NCBI GenBank assembly: GCA_950295325.1
Contig: OX485808.1
Coordinates: forward strand, 14,698,501 to 14,762,500
Source of the DNA: Polytrichum commune
Taxonomy: Eukaryota; Streptophyta; Polytrichopsida; Polytrichales; Polytrichaceae
DNA length: 64,000 bases
Direction of reading: 5' to 3'
The notes under the pieces were generated by a model, which saw only the letters and a list, made by a program, of their open reading frames with translations, did no database searches and was not told where the DNA came from. Positions 12,606 through 23,894 of this stretch are shown one piece after another (positions within the stretch are counted from its first letter, which is position 1; each line of letters begins with the position of its first letter). The position numbers and the translations under genes are program-made.

Positions 12606-13539
12606 GGGGCCGGTTTACACCATGGACTAGGAAGTCGTCCCAGGGCGTTGTAAGAGTGTTGATTGGTTGTTGAACTCATCTTGGGACCACTTCGGTTTAC
12701 ACCAAGAAAAAAATGGCAGAGTGACCATGGAGGTCGAGGTCCCCAAAAGACATATTTTAAGGCCTAATTATTACACTGACATGGTCCAACGGGTTTTGCG
12801 GTGAGAGAGGCATAGAGGTGGTTTGGTAGGAAAAGACACGGGCCCATGGCAGAGAAATGCCGTTATAAATTTTTTTTAATGAATTTTTTTTGGGGGCTTT
12901 ATATACAACTCTTCCCACTAGGTGGGCTCACAAGGCACACTTTTCATCGTCTATATGATGTAACGAATCTTGAGAAGCAAGTCCACCCTCTGTATGCCTA
13001 GATTATATCATAGCCCATGAGATATACCATTTCTTCCATGCCCTACCCCTTAAACTTGCTCCCACATGTTTCATCAACACAAATGTAAGACATCTAGAAC
13101 TCAAGAATTTGAGTACACATGGTGAAGTGGGTTGCAAATAATGTTCAATGTACAATACAAGGTACATGTCACATGCACAAATTAAATCGCTCATTCTTTT
13201 TTGTTTGTAAAAATCGTTGTGAGAAGATTTGCAAGCCACATCTTCGACACATTTAACAAGAAGTGTAGACAAGTAAAGCCCAAGAGAAGACAAGAAAATG
13301 ATCAATCTTGATTTTTTTCCTTTTCAAAAATGTCCTTTTTGGGCATATATTAAAAAAAATTGGCACATTCACTTTTTGCTACATGGTCATTCTTCTCGGT
13401 CCACATTCGGTTTACACCTAGGAAGGTACCCAGAGGCTTTGTAAATTAATTTTTTGAGAAATGAAACCATGGAAGTTGGACCATGAAAAAATGCCATCTT
13501 CCATGGTCCAACTTCATGGTCCATGGTGTAAAGCGGCCC
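12606..13539. mobile_element. GGGCCG(G/C)TTTACAC-family TIR element (934 bp)
   Basis: The left end GGGGCCGGTTTACACCATGG pairs with the right end, whose complement begins GGGCCGCTTTACACCATGG. The flanks are TTA on the left and TAA on the right. TIRs of ~20 bp and TWA flanks fit the PIF/Harbinger superfamily. No transposase frame is inside, so it is non-autonomous. Two further GGTTTACACC words, at about 12689 and 13408, suggest a nested or composite structure. Confidence 0.6.
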
Positions 13540-13542
13540 TAA

Positions 13543-14041
13543 GGGCCACTTCACACACGAGACTGAGAGCCCGTGATCATTACGCTTCAAGCACTCTCAT
13601 TGGTGGAAAAGGTGGAGCTAGTCCAAGTTCGCTTCACACTATGCTTGAGGGACCAATGGAGTGTGTGAATGCAAGATGGATGTAAAGTCTACATGGATTC
13701 CTACACAACACCAAATGGATCATGTTTCATGGTCACTTGGATTAATTTCAAAAACCACTTCTTGGAGGTAGGCCTAACACAAAACCGGGAGACCATAGCA
13801 CTCTGGACGCTCACAACCGTTGGTTTATTCTATTTTATCATGTGTGAGGACCCGCATGAATAGAAATTCATTGAAATAGCATTTGGTTGAGGGCCCAATC
13901 ACATATGACTTCACACACCACTTGAGGGTCCGTGACCACACTACACGATTTTGGAGGTGTGTTGGGATGGCCTTGGGACACTTTCTTTTGGGCTCTCACA
14001 CTTTCATGGTCATGGCTCTTGGCTCGTGTGTGAAGTGGCCC
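13543..14041 (+). mobile_element. GGGCCACTTCACAC-family MITE, full copy with TAA duplication
   Basis: A 499-bp element with a 19-bp perfect TIR, GGGCCACTTCACACACGAG, flanked on both sides by TAA (13540-13542 and 14042-14044). This fits a PIF/Harbinger-type non-autonomous element. It has no coding capacity. Related copies are at 5403, 12412, 47303 and 59725. Its right end lies about 140 bp before the probable first exon of the next gene. Confidence 0.8.
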
Positions 14042-14179
14042 TAAGTTAAGTGATTGTTCATACATGCATGACACTCTCCTATTCCTACTCTAGCTTCCCA
14101 AGTGTAGGTGGTGATGCTACTTTTACACGTTTCCAGGGTTAAGCCCCCCCCCCCCGTTTCTATGACTCTGTCTCTGGAA

Positions 14180-14392
14180 CGATATATTCCCAAGTGTTGC
14201 TCCTCCGAGACCCCAGCTATGGTGACTTAGCGCCCTCCCTCGCTCCGTTCGCAGAGCGATCCCTCTTCTCTCCTCTCCTCTGTTGCACCTTTACAAACTT
14301 GTCGATATCGCTTTTCACCAATTCTCACAAACAAGCCGCCGCTGCTGCCGACGGTGTATGCGCTCTGGCCTCCACAGCTTCCAGGTACAATG
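14180..14392 (+). other. Probable 5' untranslated exon of the transposase-N-terminus gene
   Basis: A GC- and CT-rich block (CCTCCCTCGCTCC, GCCGCCGCTGCTGCC) unlike the AT-rich surroundings. It ends in TTCCAG followed by GTACAATG, a plausible donor, and then leads to a (GA)n run. It has the look of a plant leader exon. Its link to the reading frame at 17543 is inferred from orientation and from the acceptor at 17535. Confidence 0.4.
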
Positions 14393-14550
14393 TTTCGCAA
14401 AACCCTAGTGGTCTCGAACTCTCCCCACTCATTTCTTCTTTCCTGCTTTGTTGCAAATATCTTGTGGCGTTCGAATCTTGGCCTGGCATGTCGTTAGTAG
14501 TGTAGGCCGAGCGATGTGGTGAGGAGAGATGTGATGTGATGGTGTCGCAT

Positions 14551-14576
14551 TTGAGAGAGAGAGAGAGAGAGAGAGA
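14551..14576. repeat. (GA)n microsatellite
   Basis: A GA dinucleotide run of about 25 bases just after the putative leader exon. Confidence 0.9.
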
Positions 14577-14734
14577 TGTGATGCGATGGTAAGTTTGTGT
14601 GTGGATTGAGATGTGTGTCTGGTTGAGGTGATTGTCAGGTGAGAGATGTTTATCTTGAGTTAGGTTTATGGTTTATGGTTTGGTGGATGTTTTTGTTCTT
14701 TTGTTTTGGGGGATGGGCTGCAGCACACCCTCTA

Positions 14735-15420
14735 GGTCTTGTGGTTGGGTCCATGGTTAGTGAGCTACGGGTTGGCTACAGCTACGAGTCTTCGAGTTCC
14801 AAAGATGAGCCTCTGCTCAACAATAATTAGGATTTAATTTTGTAGCGCAACAACTTCTTACTGCGACGTCGATGTCTGATTTGTGCCCTTGCCTTCTTTC
14901 CTGAAAGTCAGAAGTGCTTCATGATCTTTTTAAAGGATCTGAAACTCATGTAAAATAAATCCATGCCGATTTATTCCTACCAACTTGTGTTGCACCATTT
15001 TCCACTTCCTGATGCATGTTTTTCCTCTTATTGCTTAGAGTCGAATTGTTCATTGATGTCTTTGTGGTGCCCATCGTTTGGACGTCACTGGTTACCCTCT
15101 TGGTCTTGTGGTTGGGTCCATGGTTGGTGAGCTACGGGTTGGCCTAAAGCTATGAGTCTTCGAGGTCCAAAGATGAGTCTCTGCTCAACACCACCAACTA
15201 GTGCAACAATTTCTTACTGTCGATGGTGATTGAGGATGTCGATGTCCACGTCTGATTTGTGCCCTTGCCATCTTTCTGAAAGTCAGAAGAGGTTCATGAG
15301 CTTTTATCTGCAACCCATATAAATTAAATCCCTGCCAATCGATTCATACCAAATTGTGTTCCACCACTTCCCACTTTCTGTTGCGTGTGCTACCTCTCTC
15401 ACTTTTCTGGAGTCGAATCT
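14735..15420 (+). repeat. 320-bp segment duplicated in tandem within an intron
   Basis: About 14735-15055 and 15098-15420 are the same segment in the same orientation. Shared words include TCTTGTGGTTGGGTCCATGG, AAAGATGAG-CTCTGCTCAAC, GATTTGTGCCCTTGCC and CTGAAAGTCAGAAG. Identity is roughly 80 percent with small indels. It is probably non-coding, because the frames differ and contain stops. Confidence 0.75.
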
Positions 15421-17534
15421 TTTCTGCCTTCGATTCTGCACTTCCCTGGAGGGATATGTCTCTCCCTCACATTTTATTTCTCTTCCTTGCTCATTCTGTA
15501 CACTGCCTCAATCTGACTCTACAGAATTAGAGGTGCTTCAATTGGCCTGGTTTGAGGGAGATCTAGTCCTTTGGGGCTTCTTGCCTTGAAGGTGCTACAC
15601 TAGATGTCATGATGTTTCAGTTTAAAAAGTTACTAATGTTGACGTATAGTTTCACATTGGAAATTAGCTGATGTGGACTCAAATGTTCTTCCCTTCGCAA
15701 ATAGTGTGCGTGAAACTAAGTACCATAAATGGTGTACATCCAAAGTTTAATTCTCAACGCAGCATGTGTGTTGATTATGCTGAGAGGTCATCAGTGGGAC
15801 TTGTTTCTATTTCTAGATAGTACATGTGCAGTTGTTATCTCCTTTGAACTGACTGCCTTTTTGGAAATCCAGCTGTTTAAATTGCTCAAGATAATAAGAA
15901 ATGAATGATCAGCTTCAGTAGATTGAGCTCTTGCACTGAATTTTGTTCAAGAGAAGCGATGTCTGAGGTTTTGTAAGTTCTCTGAGTAGGTTAGGAGATG
16001 CTACCTAAAGAGCGACTTTTGACTCTTTTGTCCAGTCTTCATTTCTTTGCTAGTGAATGAAAGCATGGGAAAGCTCACAAGGTTCCTTGTCTTGTGAATC
16101 GAACATGCCCTTTCAAAAAGGTCGAATTTGGTGTGTTGGCGGTGACGCACAAGTATGTTGGCCTTATGTCGTCACTGATCTAGAACAGACATTTGTATTT
16201 ATGTTGTACATAACAAGGATAAATTTTGGAGACAATTACCAAGAGGACATGTGTTATGCTGAGATTTGAACTATGTGCACGAAATATAAACATCATTCTA
16301 GGTTAAATTGTTAGCAGAATTTGGGAGGGCCTCTGTGATTAGTTATAAAGAAAAGTAAGCTTGACTTCACTTGACTTTCTATTACTCTTTGCATCTCAAC
16401 TCTGATCTTGAAACTCAAAATGACAATCTTCGCGATTGGCAAATGGTAATTCTTCAAATGACAATTCTTCAATATTGGCAATATGAGACAATTCCTGATA
16501 TGATCTGACAACATTTAAAATGGTATGTGGAGTTGGAATTGCCCACAGTAGGATGCATGCCTTATGCAGAGAAGCCATTCAAAGAATGGTTTAATATCGT
16601 ACTTCTGTAAATTTGTGGTAGGACTGAAGCAGACATCTCTACTTAGTCCATAGTCTTCACATTGTGATCTTTGATTGAAGACTCTTGAAATTCTATAGAT
16701 GAGCTCTCACATGTCCGGAAATGTAGGATCTCTTTGTATTCAAACTCGATTAGTTTATGTTACATAGAAGTGGTCCTTCATTAAATTGGATAGATGCAGG
16801 TCATGAATGCAGGACTTAGTTTTTTGAATGCCATCCATGGTTATCCATTTTGATGTTTTATTTTTTGGCACGTCTTTGAGGTGGGCTGGTTTCAAATAGA
16901 CAAGGTAGTTGTATAGGAAATACAAGCAAGGTGCTATTAAATACATCCATGCGCTATTTATTTATTCATTTGTAGTTTGTCCTATGTGCTATCTCCATTA
17001 AAAATAATTTCTTTAAGGTGTGACAAGACATTTCTTGTCAATGGCACAGTCTTGGTTGTGATGCATCTTGGGAATCTCTTTGATATGTGTTTAACATACT
17101 TTCTCCTTCCAATTATGTTGAATTCAAACAAAGTGAGATACATCCTATTTTATAATTCATCATTGTGATGGGTATTACTCGTGGAACACATGTGAGCACA
17201 CAAAACTTCGTCGTGATGCATATTGCGTTTAGAGTGCACAATGGAATTCAAATCCTCATTGTGATGGGTATTTCATTGCCAATATTTTTCTTTTCACAAT
17301 ATTTTTTCTTTATGTGCGGACCATTCAACGCTAGAATCCTTTTGAAACAATTGTCCATGATGGGTATTGGCCAAGGTCTTTGCGATGGAATTCAAAACTT
17401 CGTTGAGATGGGTATCGCATTTGTGGTTTCTTTTTTTTGGGGATTTTTTTTCTTTACCTGCGCATGATATATCTTCATTTGCATGTTTGTTGCGTGATGG
17501 GTGTTGCCTTATGCATTTCCTATGCTGTATGCAG
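15421..17534 (+). other. Intronic DNA before the 17543 reading frame
   Basis: No supported exon was found. From about 17160 to 17430 there are loosely repeated units carrying GTGATGGGTAT and ATGGAATTCAAA words. The stretch ends in a T-rich tract and TATGCAG, a good splice acceptor. Confidence 0.35.
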
Positions 17535-17542
17535 GAGCCAAT

Positions 17543-18724
17543 ATGCCAAGGAAGAAGAAACCTTCAATCATTGCACAACAACCCAAGCCAGGGCCAATAT
17601 CTTTTCAAGATATTCAATGGGCGCCGAAGACAAGGAAGGGGTTTGGGAAGATGTTAACCATTTTGGCAGCATATCTTCCTTTCAATAGAGTTGAAGATTT
17701 CATAGCCGGCCAAACCTGTCTAGATGGCTCTGTTGTTGAATGGATTGTTGCTGACAGGGCCCGTGGGGTACAAGTGGGAAGACCGCAAATTGATTCTTAC
17801 ATTGAGCATATTCACTATGAGTGTGCATTTGGACCGAAAGACCATACGGGAGATCCTCAACACCCTCATTCAAAAAAACGTGGATGCCTTGCTAAGTTTT
17901 CGATCAAACAACTTCTTTTATTTCCAGAGATAGTTGAGGTTGCCTACTATCATGTTGATCATACAAGGGAGGATGGATCATTAGCCCATGGACCGGAAGA
18001 CAAACTTTCGGTAGGAAGGAAGTCGGCTCATCAGCCTCGAATGTCAAAAGAATTGAAGGATTGGGTGAAGACACAACTGGATAAGGGATTTACTGCTAAA
18101 CAAATTTATGAAGAGCATAGGCAAAATTGGATTCAAACAACCAAGACGAAGTGTGCAAACATGCGTGATGATTTTGTTCAACTTAAAGATATTGTTTATT
18201 ATGAGAATAGATTGAAGATGGGAGTTTCGCGCCGCCACCACAATGACTTAGAGAGTGTGAAGATGTGTTCTCTAGAACATCCAGATGATGTTTCCGTATG
18301 GCACCAAAAAGATGGGGTCACAGATTTGCCTTTCATTCTAGATTTACAAACACCATGGCCAACAAACACCAATATTGGTGGAGATGTTGACAGTACTCCT
18401 ATCCAACCTTTAAAACAAACTCAGTCATCCATAGAGGGATGTCTTTCGGCTATTGATAAACTATTCGAAGTTGTTAAAGAAGAAGCAAAAGGAGGTGGTC
18501 TTTTACTTGTACAACAATTACAAGTAATGATGACAAAGACTCTTACAGATGTTAAACGAATTCGGGAGCAAATGGAAACCGACATTTTACATCCTAAATC
18601 TGTCTTTGAGGTGGATGATGATAGTTTAGAAAATTCCATTGTTAGCAAAAAAGATTACTGTGAGCAAGCAATGGTTGTGACGTCTTCTCAGAGGAAGAGA
18701 AATCGGAGTGTTTTGGATGAATAG
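17543..18724 (+). CDS. Transposase-derived protein: MULE-type N-terminal region without the catalytic domain (393 aa)
   Basis: The start chosen is the ATG eight bases after the acceptor ending at 17534; an upstream in-frame extension would run through the splice signal. The basic N-terminus (PRKKK) is followed by a possible zinc-binding module with Cys94, Cys115, His137 and His140, as in the WRKY-GCM1-like fingers of MULE and FAR1 proteins. Residues ~166-225 look like the helical region of these transposases (KELKDWV-QLDKGFTAKQI, then DDFVQLKDI). Residues ~231-272 match the stretch just before the DDE domain (NDLESV, DVSVWHQKDG, LPFILDLQTPW). There the likeness stops. Residues ~295-350 may form a helical coiled coil, and the end is basic (QRKRNRS). 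It could be a domesticated DNA-binding gene or the product of an internally deleted element. The frame is fully open. Confidence 0.6.
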   Translation: MPRKKKPSIIAQQPKPGPISFQDIQWAPKTRKGFGKMLTILAAYLPFNRVEDFIAGQTCLDGSVVEWIVADRARGVQVGRPQIDSYIEHIHYECAFGPKDHTGDPQHPHSKKRGCLAKFSIKQLLLFPEIVEVAYYHVDHTREDGSLAHGPEDKLSVGRKSAHQPRMSKELKDWVKTQLDKGFTAKQIYEEHRQNWIQTTKTKCANMRDDFVQLKDIVYYENRLKMGVSRRHHNDLESVKMCSLEHPDDVSVWHQKDGVTDLPFILDLQTPWPTNTNIGGDVDSTPIQPLKQTQSSIEGCLSAIDKLFEVVKEEAKGGGLLLVQQLQVMMTKTLTDVKRIREQMETDILHPKSVFEVDDDSLENSIVSKKDYCEQAMVVTSSQRKRNRSVLDE

Positions 18725-18759
18725 AATTTTCTTGTTTTATAGAAAAATATGATGTACAA

Positions 18760-19760
18760 GAGAAAATATAATTCCAATGTTTATTACCATTTTTATATTT
18801 ATAAATATGAAATATCTTTCAATGTAATTCGTGATTGCTTAAACAGTTATGTACTGGATGTTTTTAGAATAAATTGTAAGACTAAACATACAAATGAAAA
18901 ATATAATAACCTTCAAATTTTTTACATGAAATGTGTGATGATAATATTACTCTATAAAAATATAAAAATATAAAAATATGTTTTTTTTTCAGTGATATAA
19001 AGGAAGGAATATATCCATCACAACATAGCCGGAGATAAAAGACGAACATTATAATACTCATCGTGCATAGAAAAAATTCCTTCAAAAATTGAGTAGGAGA
19101 CAATACCTATCACGAACCAAAAAAAAAAATTAGAATTGTATTTTTGTTCGATTCACGATGGGTGTTATATATTATACTTATCTCTACCTTGACTAAACTA
19201 TTAGCGTGGCCCACATGAATGACTTCCATACTATTTTTTCACCCATATTACATCATTTATGGTATTTAGTGTTACATGTGTAATATTTTCACTTACCCTA
19301 TTTCCGAGGCGTATGCTAGGTTACACTGATGATTAACAATTTCATTATAAGTGTCACCTCATGAAACTATTGATAGTAACATTATTCACCGAAAGCACCA
19401 ACATTATTTCTAATGGCACTATTCATTGAAAGTAGCGACACTATTCTCAATATTCATATTATAGAGATTGGCGTTAGATTCTTCCTATTATCAAGTATCT
19501 TCCCATAAAGGTAAGACGGTGGAGACCATTGTTAGATGCTAAATATAGAAATGTAACTCAACTACAGTCTAACCTTGTTAATACGACTCTTGCTTATATG
19601 ACACCCTCAATATTACGACATATTTTTTGAATAAGAAGCCCAGTTTGTAATTTGAAGCAGGTAGTTGGGATTAGGATGAGTGGCGAGATTGTTGTATAAT
19701 TTGTCTGTCCTGATTAGCCTACTACAAGAGCTAAATCCATATAGATGCATTGAAGGAGGA
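18760..19760. other. Intergenic, AT-rich; fragment of an ATTTAGTGTCA-type repeat
   Basis: No gene was seen. From about 19255 to 19380 the sequence matches 63288-63390 (GGTATTTAGTGT-ACATG, CACTTACCCTATTT, GGTTACACT-ATGAT), so it is part of the same repeat family. A run of T near 18982 and one of A near 19120 are notable. Confidence 0.4.
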
Positions 19761-19761
19761 G

Positions 19762-19968
19762 ACTGACCGTTAGTTACAGATGAACCAGTTGAGTTTGAAA
19801 AACAACGAGTTGAAGTTCAAAGCTTTAGGAAAATCACCAATCGTGTTTGAGGAATCTATAGAATATACCTCAATTTAATAAAGAATTTCGAAAGATCACA
19901 ACATTAAACCAGTTGGACTTGGAAAGTCTAGGATTTGACCGATTATGCCCAAAAATCTCCCTGGAGAC
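19762..19968 (+). mobile_element. GGGGAGA-family MITE, copy 2
   Basis: Matches 10828-11037 along its length, including CAGATGAACC-GTTGAGTTTG and ATATACCTCAATTTAATA. The termini are slightly decayed (GGAGGAGAC and ATCTCCCT). Confidence 0.6.
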
Positions 19969-20641
19969 GTCATAGATGATTATTGGAGGATGCTTGAAGG
20001 CTTTTGTACCTCAAACTGGATAGGTTGAAAGGAGAAAAAAAAAGGTTGGCCTTGCAAGATGCCATTCATTGAGATCCCTGCATCCAGCACATCCACCATA
20101 TTATTTGCCTAAGGGAGGCATATGATGAACTCTCCATTCGTAAAACTTATATCCTCATCACAAGCAATGCATCAGGTGAGACAACAACTTTCATAGAAAA
20201 GCATTGCAAAATTGCACAAGAAAATCAATTGAGACCGGCAACTGACCCTTAACACTCACAATCCAAGGAGACACAACAAAGCTTTTCAGATGACTTTACG
20301 AAATAATAACAACAATAATATAAATAATTTACAATACCTACAGAAGTGAATTTTTTTTGCCAATTTGGTCGACTAGGATCCTACCTCAATTTGGGCATTC
20401 CGGCTATTCTTCTCTTTTGATCGGTGTAATACACATGTTTTGAATGAGAATGGGATTTAGAAACTGAATACCTAAGGACTACATTGGTATTGATTTACCT
20501 TTTTCATGTATCATTATCATTCAATCCCTGCATCAAGGTGTTCAAAATATAGGTTCAAACTCGTGTACAAAGATACATATATTTTAATTGTATCTGAGAT
20601 GTTCCAACTTTAGATATTAGGACTCTCTTGGCATTACTATC

Positions 20642-21010
20642 TTACCTGAATTGCAAATATTCAAATGGCAGCGTCCTGCTTGTCGCAAACAAACCAGTCG
20701 CAAGGAACCTTAGAATTACAATGAGAACTTGATGAAGATTGCAGTGTAGCTTCTTCTTTGTCTTGTAATTCGGCAGGAGTGCGCAAATGACTAGACACTG
20801 CATTCCCTGGAGTTTTAGTGCATGAAGCAACTTGTCATTCTCAAACTGTGGATGTTCATCTGCAACGTGACCACCACTAAAATCCATGGGAGACAGGTTT
20901 TCTGCACCAGTATCGGAAGCTCCATCCTCCCTATAATTATTCATGTGCAATGAAGTAGTGGCCGATGTCAGGTGCCAACGAAAATGCTGAAGCTCAAATT
21001 CTTCCTGCAA
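20642..21010 (-). pseudogene. Decayed exon resembling plastid lipase (PLIP)
   Basis: On the minus strand the segment opens after a good acceptor (TTATTGCAG) and closes at CAATTCAG with GTAAG following, a good donor. In one frame its end reads SKVPCDWFVCDKQDAAI, a TGA stop, then IFAIQ. That resembles the CEWFVCDD...TR-FVIQ stretch of plant PLIP1/2/3 class 3 lipases, just upstream of their catalytic region. The TGA sits where Arg is expected. A second frame change is needed to reach the acidic, Ser-rich sequence encoded upstream. A 122-codon frame is open across the segment, but it gives a different, unconvincing C-terminus. No neighbouring lipase exon was found within several kb on either side. 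Most likely this is a relic of a lipase gene. Confidence 0.45.
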
Positions 21011-23095
21011 TAAACAGCAGCCAGTAATTCATCAACAAGTGGGGATCGACTGATCAGTTTTGTGAGGATTCTTCTGCATTCATTATATCGAAATTCATGC
21101 TGGGGAGTCCCTCCATCCTAGCTAATGATAATCTCCAGTGTCATCTGGTTCGATGGTCTTGAGTCTGATGTGTTTGAAAATATGTTTCAAGCGGCCCTTG
21201 GAACATGGTGAGCACTACACTCAATATTTTATACGTGTCCCGTGCTTCAGGTTGTAGCCAGGGTTTTTGTGTACCTATCTCATTGCTCCCTTCACAAGGA
21301 GCATTTGGGAAATTCCCGCATGGGAAAAGGGATGGTTTTCTCACTATGAACATTCTCACTTTGACATGATTCCCTCCTTTTGAAGGGGATTCTTACGTTT
21401 TTTTCCCACACACAAGAGGGAATTGTGCCAAGAGGGAATGTTGTAAAACCCCCCTGTGCTTGGCTCATTAGGTAGCATACGGATGCCTTGCTACTGCCCA
21501 TAGCATGGTTCCTCGCATACAATATCTAGTACATAACATTCTTGAGCCTTGTGTGGACACTTCTCTTTATTCTAGCTTCATAGATGAATTTCCAAGAATC
21601 CAAATCCTCAATTGCATCCGGGAATACCAAGCTTACTCAAGTAGAAAACATCCCATTGTTGTCTATCTTCAGACATAAAGCCTTCTCCCTTCCACCAACT
21701 TCCAAAGATTCATATTGAAGAAATGCGCTACATTTATGGAAACCATTCTTAGATTATTTGGAGAACCTAAGAAAATTTCCATTTGGCATTCACAACACTA
21801 GGAGACTACACAAGCCACTCAATAATGTTATGAACTAAGTTAAGGATGCGAGGAACCCTACCACAGGTGGTAGTAGGCACCCAACCTACTAAACCACAGT
21901 AGTGGGGAGATACGTATCCAGTGCCTATTGCAGCCGATGACAGGGAGACACGTGTCCATTACTGGACGCAGTAGTCATGCCATGACAAGGCCATCAACAA
22001 TTTACGGATGATAATCTTCCTCATATCCAATCATGAATAAACACTTCAACAAATTTTCTTGCCCCAAGTCCTTGAGAAGTATCTTAGTTGATGTAGTAGC
22101 AACATTTAACCCACCTTGATCTTGGAGCACTCAAATTGCCCTTCATGAACGTTGAGCTCACAGTAGAGTTCTTGGAAAGGCTTACCAGCCAAGCTTATGT
22201 CCCCTTCCCACCTGACTTTAGCTAAGACCCAAAGTATTTCCTAAAAACCGGGTAAAGCTCCCTCGGTTATAGTGGAGGCATCCGGCTATCCCAATGCACC
22301 TACAAGAACTTGCTCTGGAGATTTTCAAGTAGCTTTTAGATAAGTAGCTTTCACACATGGTCATTGTTTTATCTACCAAGCAATGAATGTTGGGTACTTT
22401 TTGTCCCATCCCCAAATGCCTTACTACTCACCTATCTTACCATCGGTTTTTGTTAATGGAGCTCCTTGTGCCCACATAGCTAAGACTAAAAAGCAAATAA
22501 TGACAAGGACGGGAGGCAACACTTTTAAAGCTCCTATGTTCTTGCCTCATGTTTAGGTACCAATGGGAGGGTCGGTGCTTGAGACTTAAAACCTCCGCTT
22601 TTAAGCCATGCCAACTAGGCTCAGCACTAGATAATGTCGATGGTGTGAAGGCCAAGTTGTTAGAACCAACTTTTAGTCTTAGCTAAAGTCAGGTGGGAAG
22701 GGGCATTAGCTACCTTGGATTATTTGTAATTGGAAGAAAAAAATCCCCATTCATACCTGGACATGCAAATCAAAGTTGGCAACAAGTGGATTTGGTAAAT
22801 TTAGTTTGCGTTCAAGTTTCTAACAAATTTGATAATAACCAGATTAAAATATAATGCCTAGTTGCCTCTTAAAATGCGTCCCATGTCCCAAAGTGCGCAC
22901 ACAGACAGCTTTTCTTTGTACTTATAAGGCAAAATGGCCTCTCATTCAGATTCGAGTCGGTGCCAAAGAGTTGATCTTATTTTTCATTTCTTTTTCCCCC
23001 CTGGTCTCGTACAACCTTCCATTTGGTGTTGCCCAATAGCCCTAGCCAATCCACAGTAATATACGAAAAGACCTAATAAGTTATGGGTAGAAAAA
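21011..23095. other. Intergenic; a possible inverted pair at 22195 and 22670
   Basis: No gene was recognised. CCCTTCCCACCTGACTTTAG at about 22201-22222 recurs inverted at about 22680-22705. These may be the ends of a ~500-bp TIR element. The rest shows only low-complexity or unassigned sequence. Confidence 0.3.
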
Positions 23096-23478
23096 CTACA
23101 CTAGATATGATATTTAGTGTCACCAACTCTGATTGTCTTGATCAACACTAGAATTGTAAACCGCGGTATAGTGTCGCCAACACTAAATGTTAACCCAACA
23201 TTATTTGTCACTCCTTGTGAATTTTTGGGGGGATTATAGATTTACAGTGTTGCAATTACTGTCAGTAGCCAAGCAATTTTTCATCCAAATTTCAACCATC
23301 CATGACAATCTTTCATCACAAGTTGCTCACAAGAGAAGGTAGGGTTTGGACCAATGAATGAACTCGTCTATCATCCATGTCAATATTTGATCACTTTTTC
23401 ATAAGGAGCGTCATCCAAAAAGTTACCATAGTGATGTAAAATACCATACTAGGACGCTAAATATCATCTTCAGTGTAC
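23096..23478. mobile_element. ATTTAGTGTC-family TIR element (~383 bp)
   Basis: The left end CTACACTAGATATGATATTT, then AGTGTC, pairs with the right end, whose complement reads AGTACACTGAAGATGATATT, then TAGCGTC. It is related in its termini to 12083-12286. The inside holds no coding frame. Confidence 0.5.
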
Positions 23479-23894
23479 TGTGCACAACAAAGTGCAGCGT
23501 TCCACAACACGTACATCAAGATTACACCCAAAACAATTCTACTTCAGACCAATTCGTACAAACAAGCACTACAAACGTTATCTTGCATCATTGGAAACTC
23601 GTCCTAGGTCACTGAAAAATCTGCAAACCCTACCACAATCATAGATTCGCTGCATTGTTCTTTTACCGACGTAGGACGATTGCTTCGATGTTCATCTAGT
23701 GAAGGAAATCGCACACTCTAGTGACCCGAGTCGGATGGCATTTTAGATGGGGTCATAAGCACACGTGGAAGGCCCTTAATTACCTGGGTTTAGCAAACTA
23801 GAATGTAATGTGTTCTTGAGAGCTTCTCATGGCTAGGGCCGATTTCCTGACAATGCCTTTAGTACGGATGGCATGGCCAAAATGGCAAAGGAAG

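Noticed and set aside
14194-14505. 103-codon frame over the putative leader exon
   Set aside because: It has no good ATG and runs across the likely donor at 14392; composition fits an untranslated leader.
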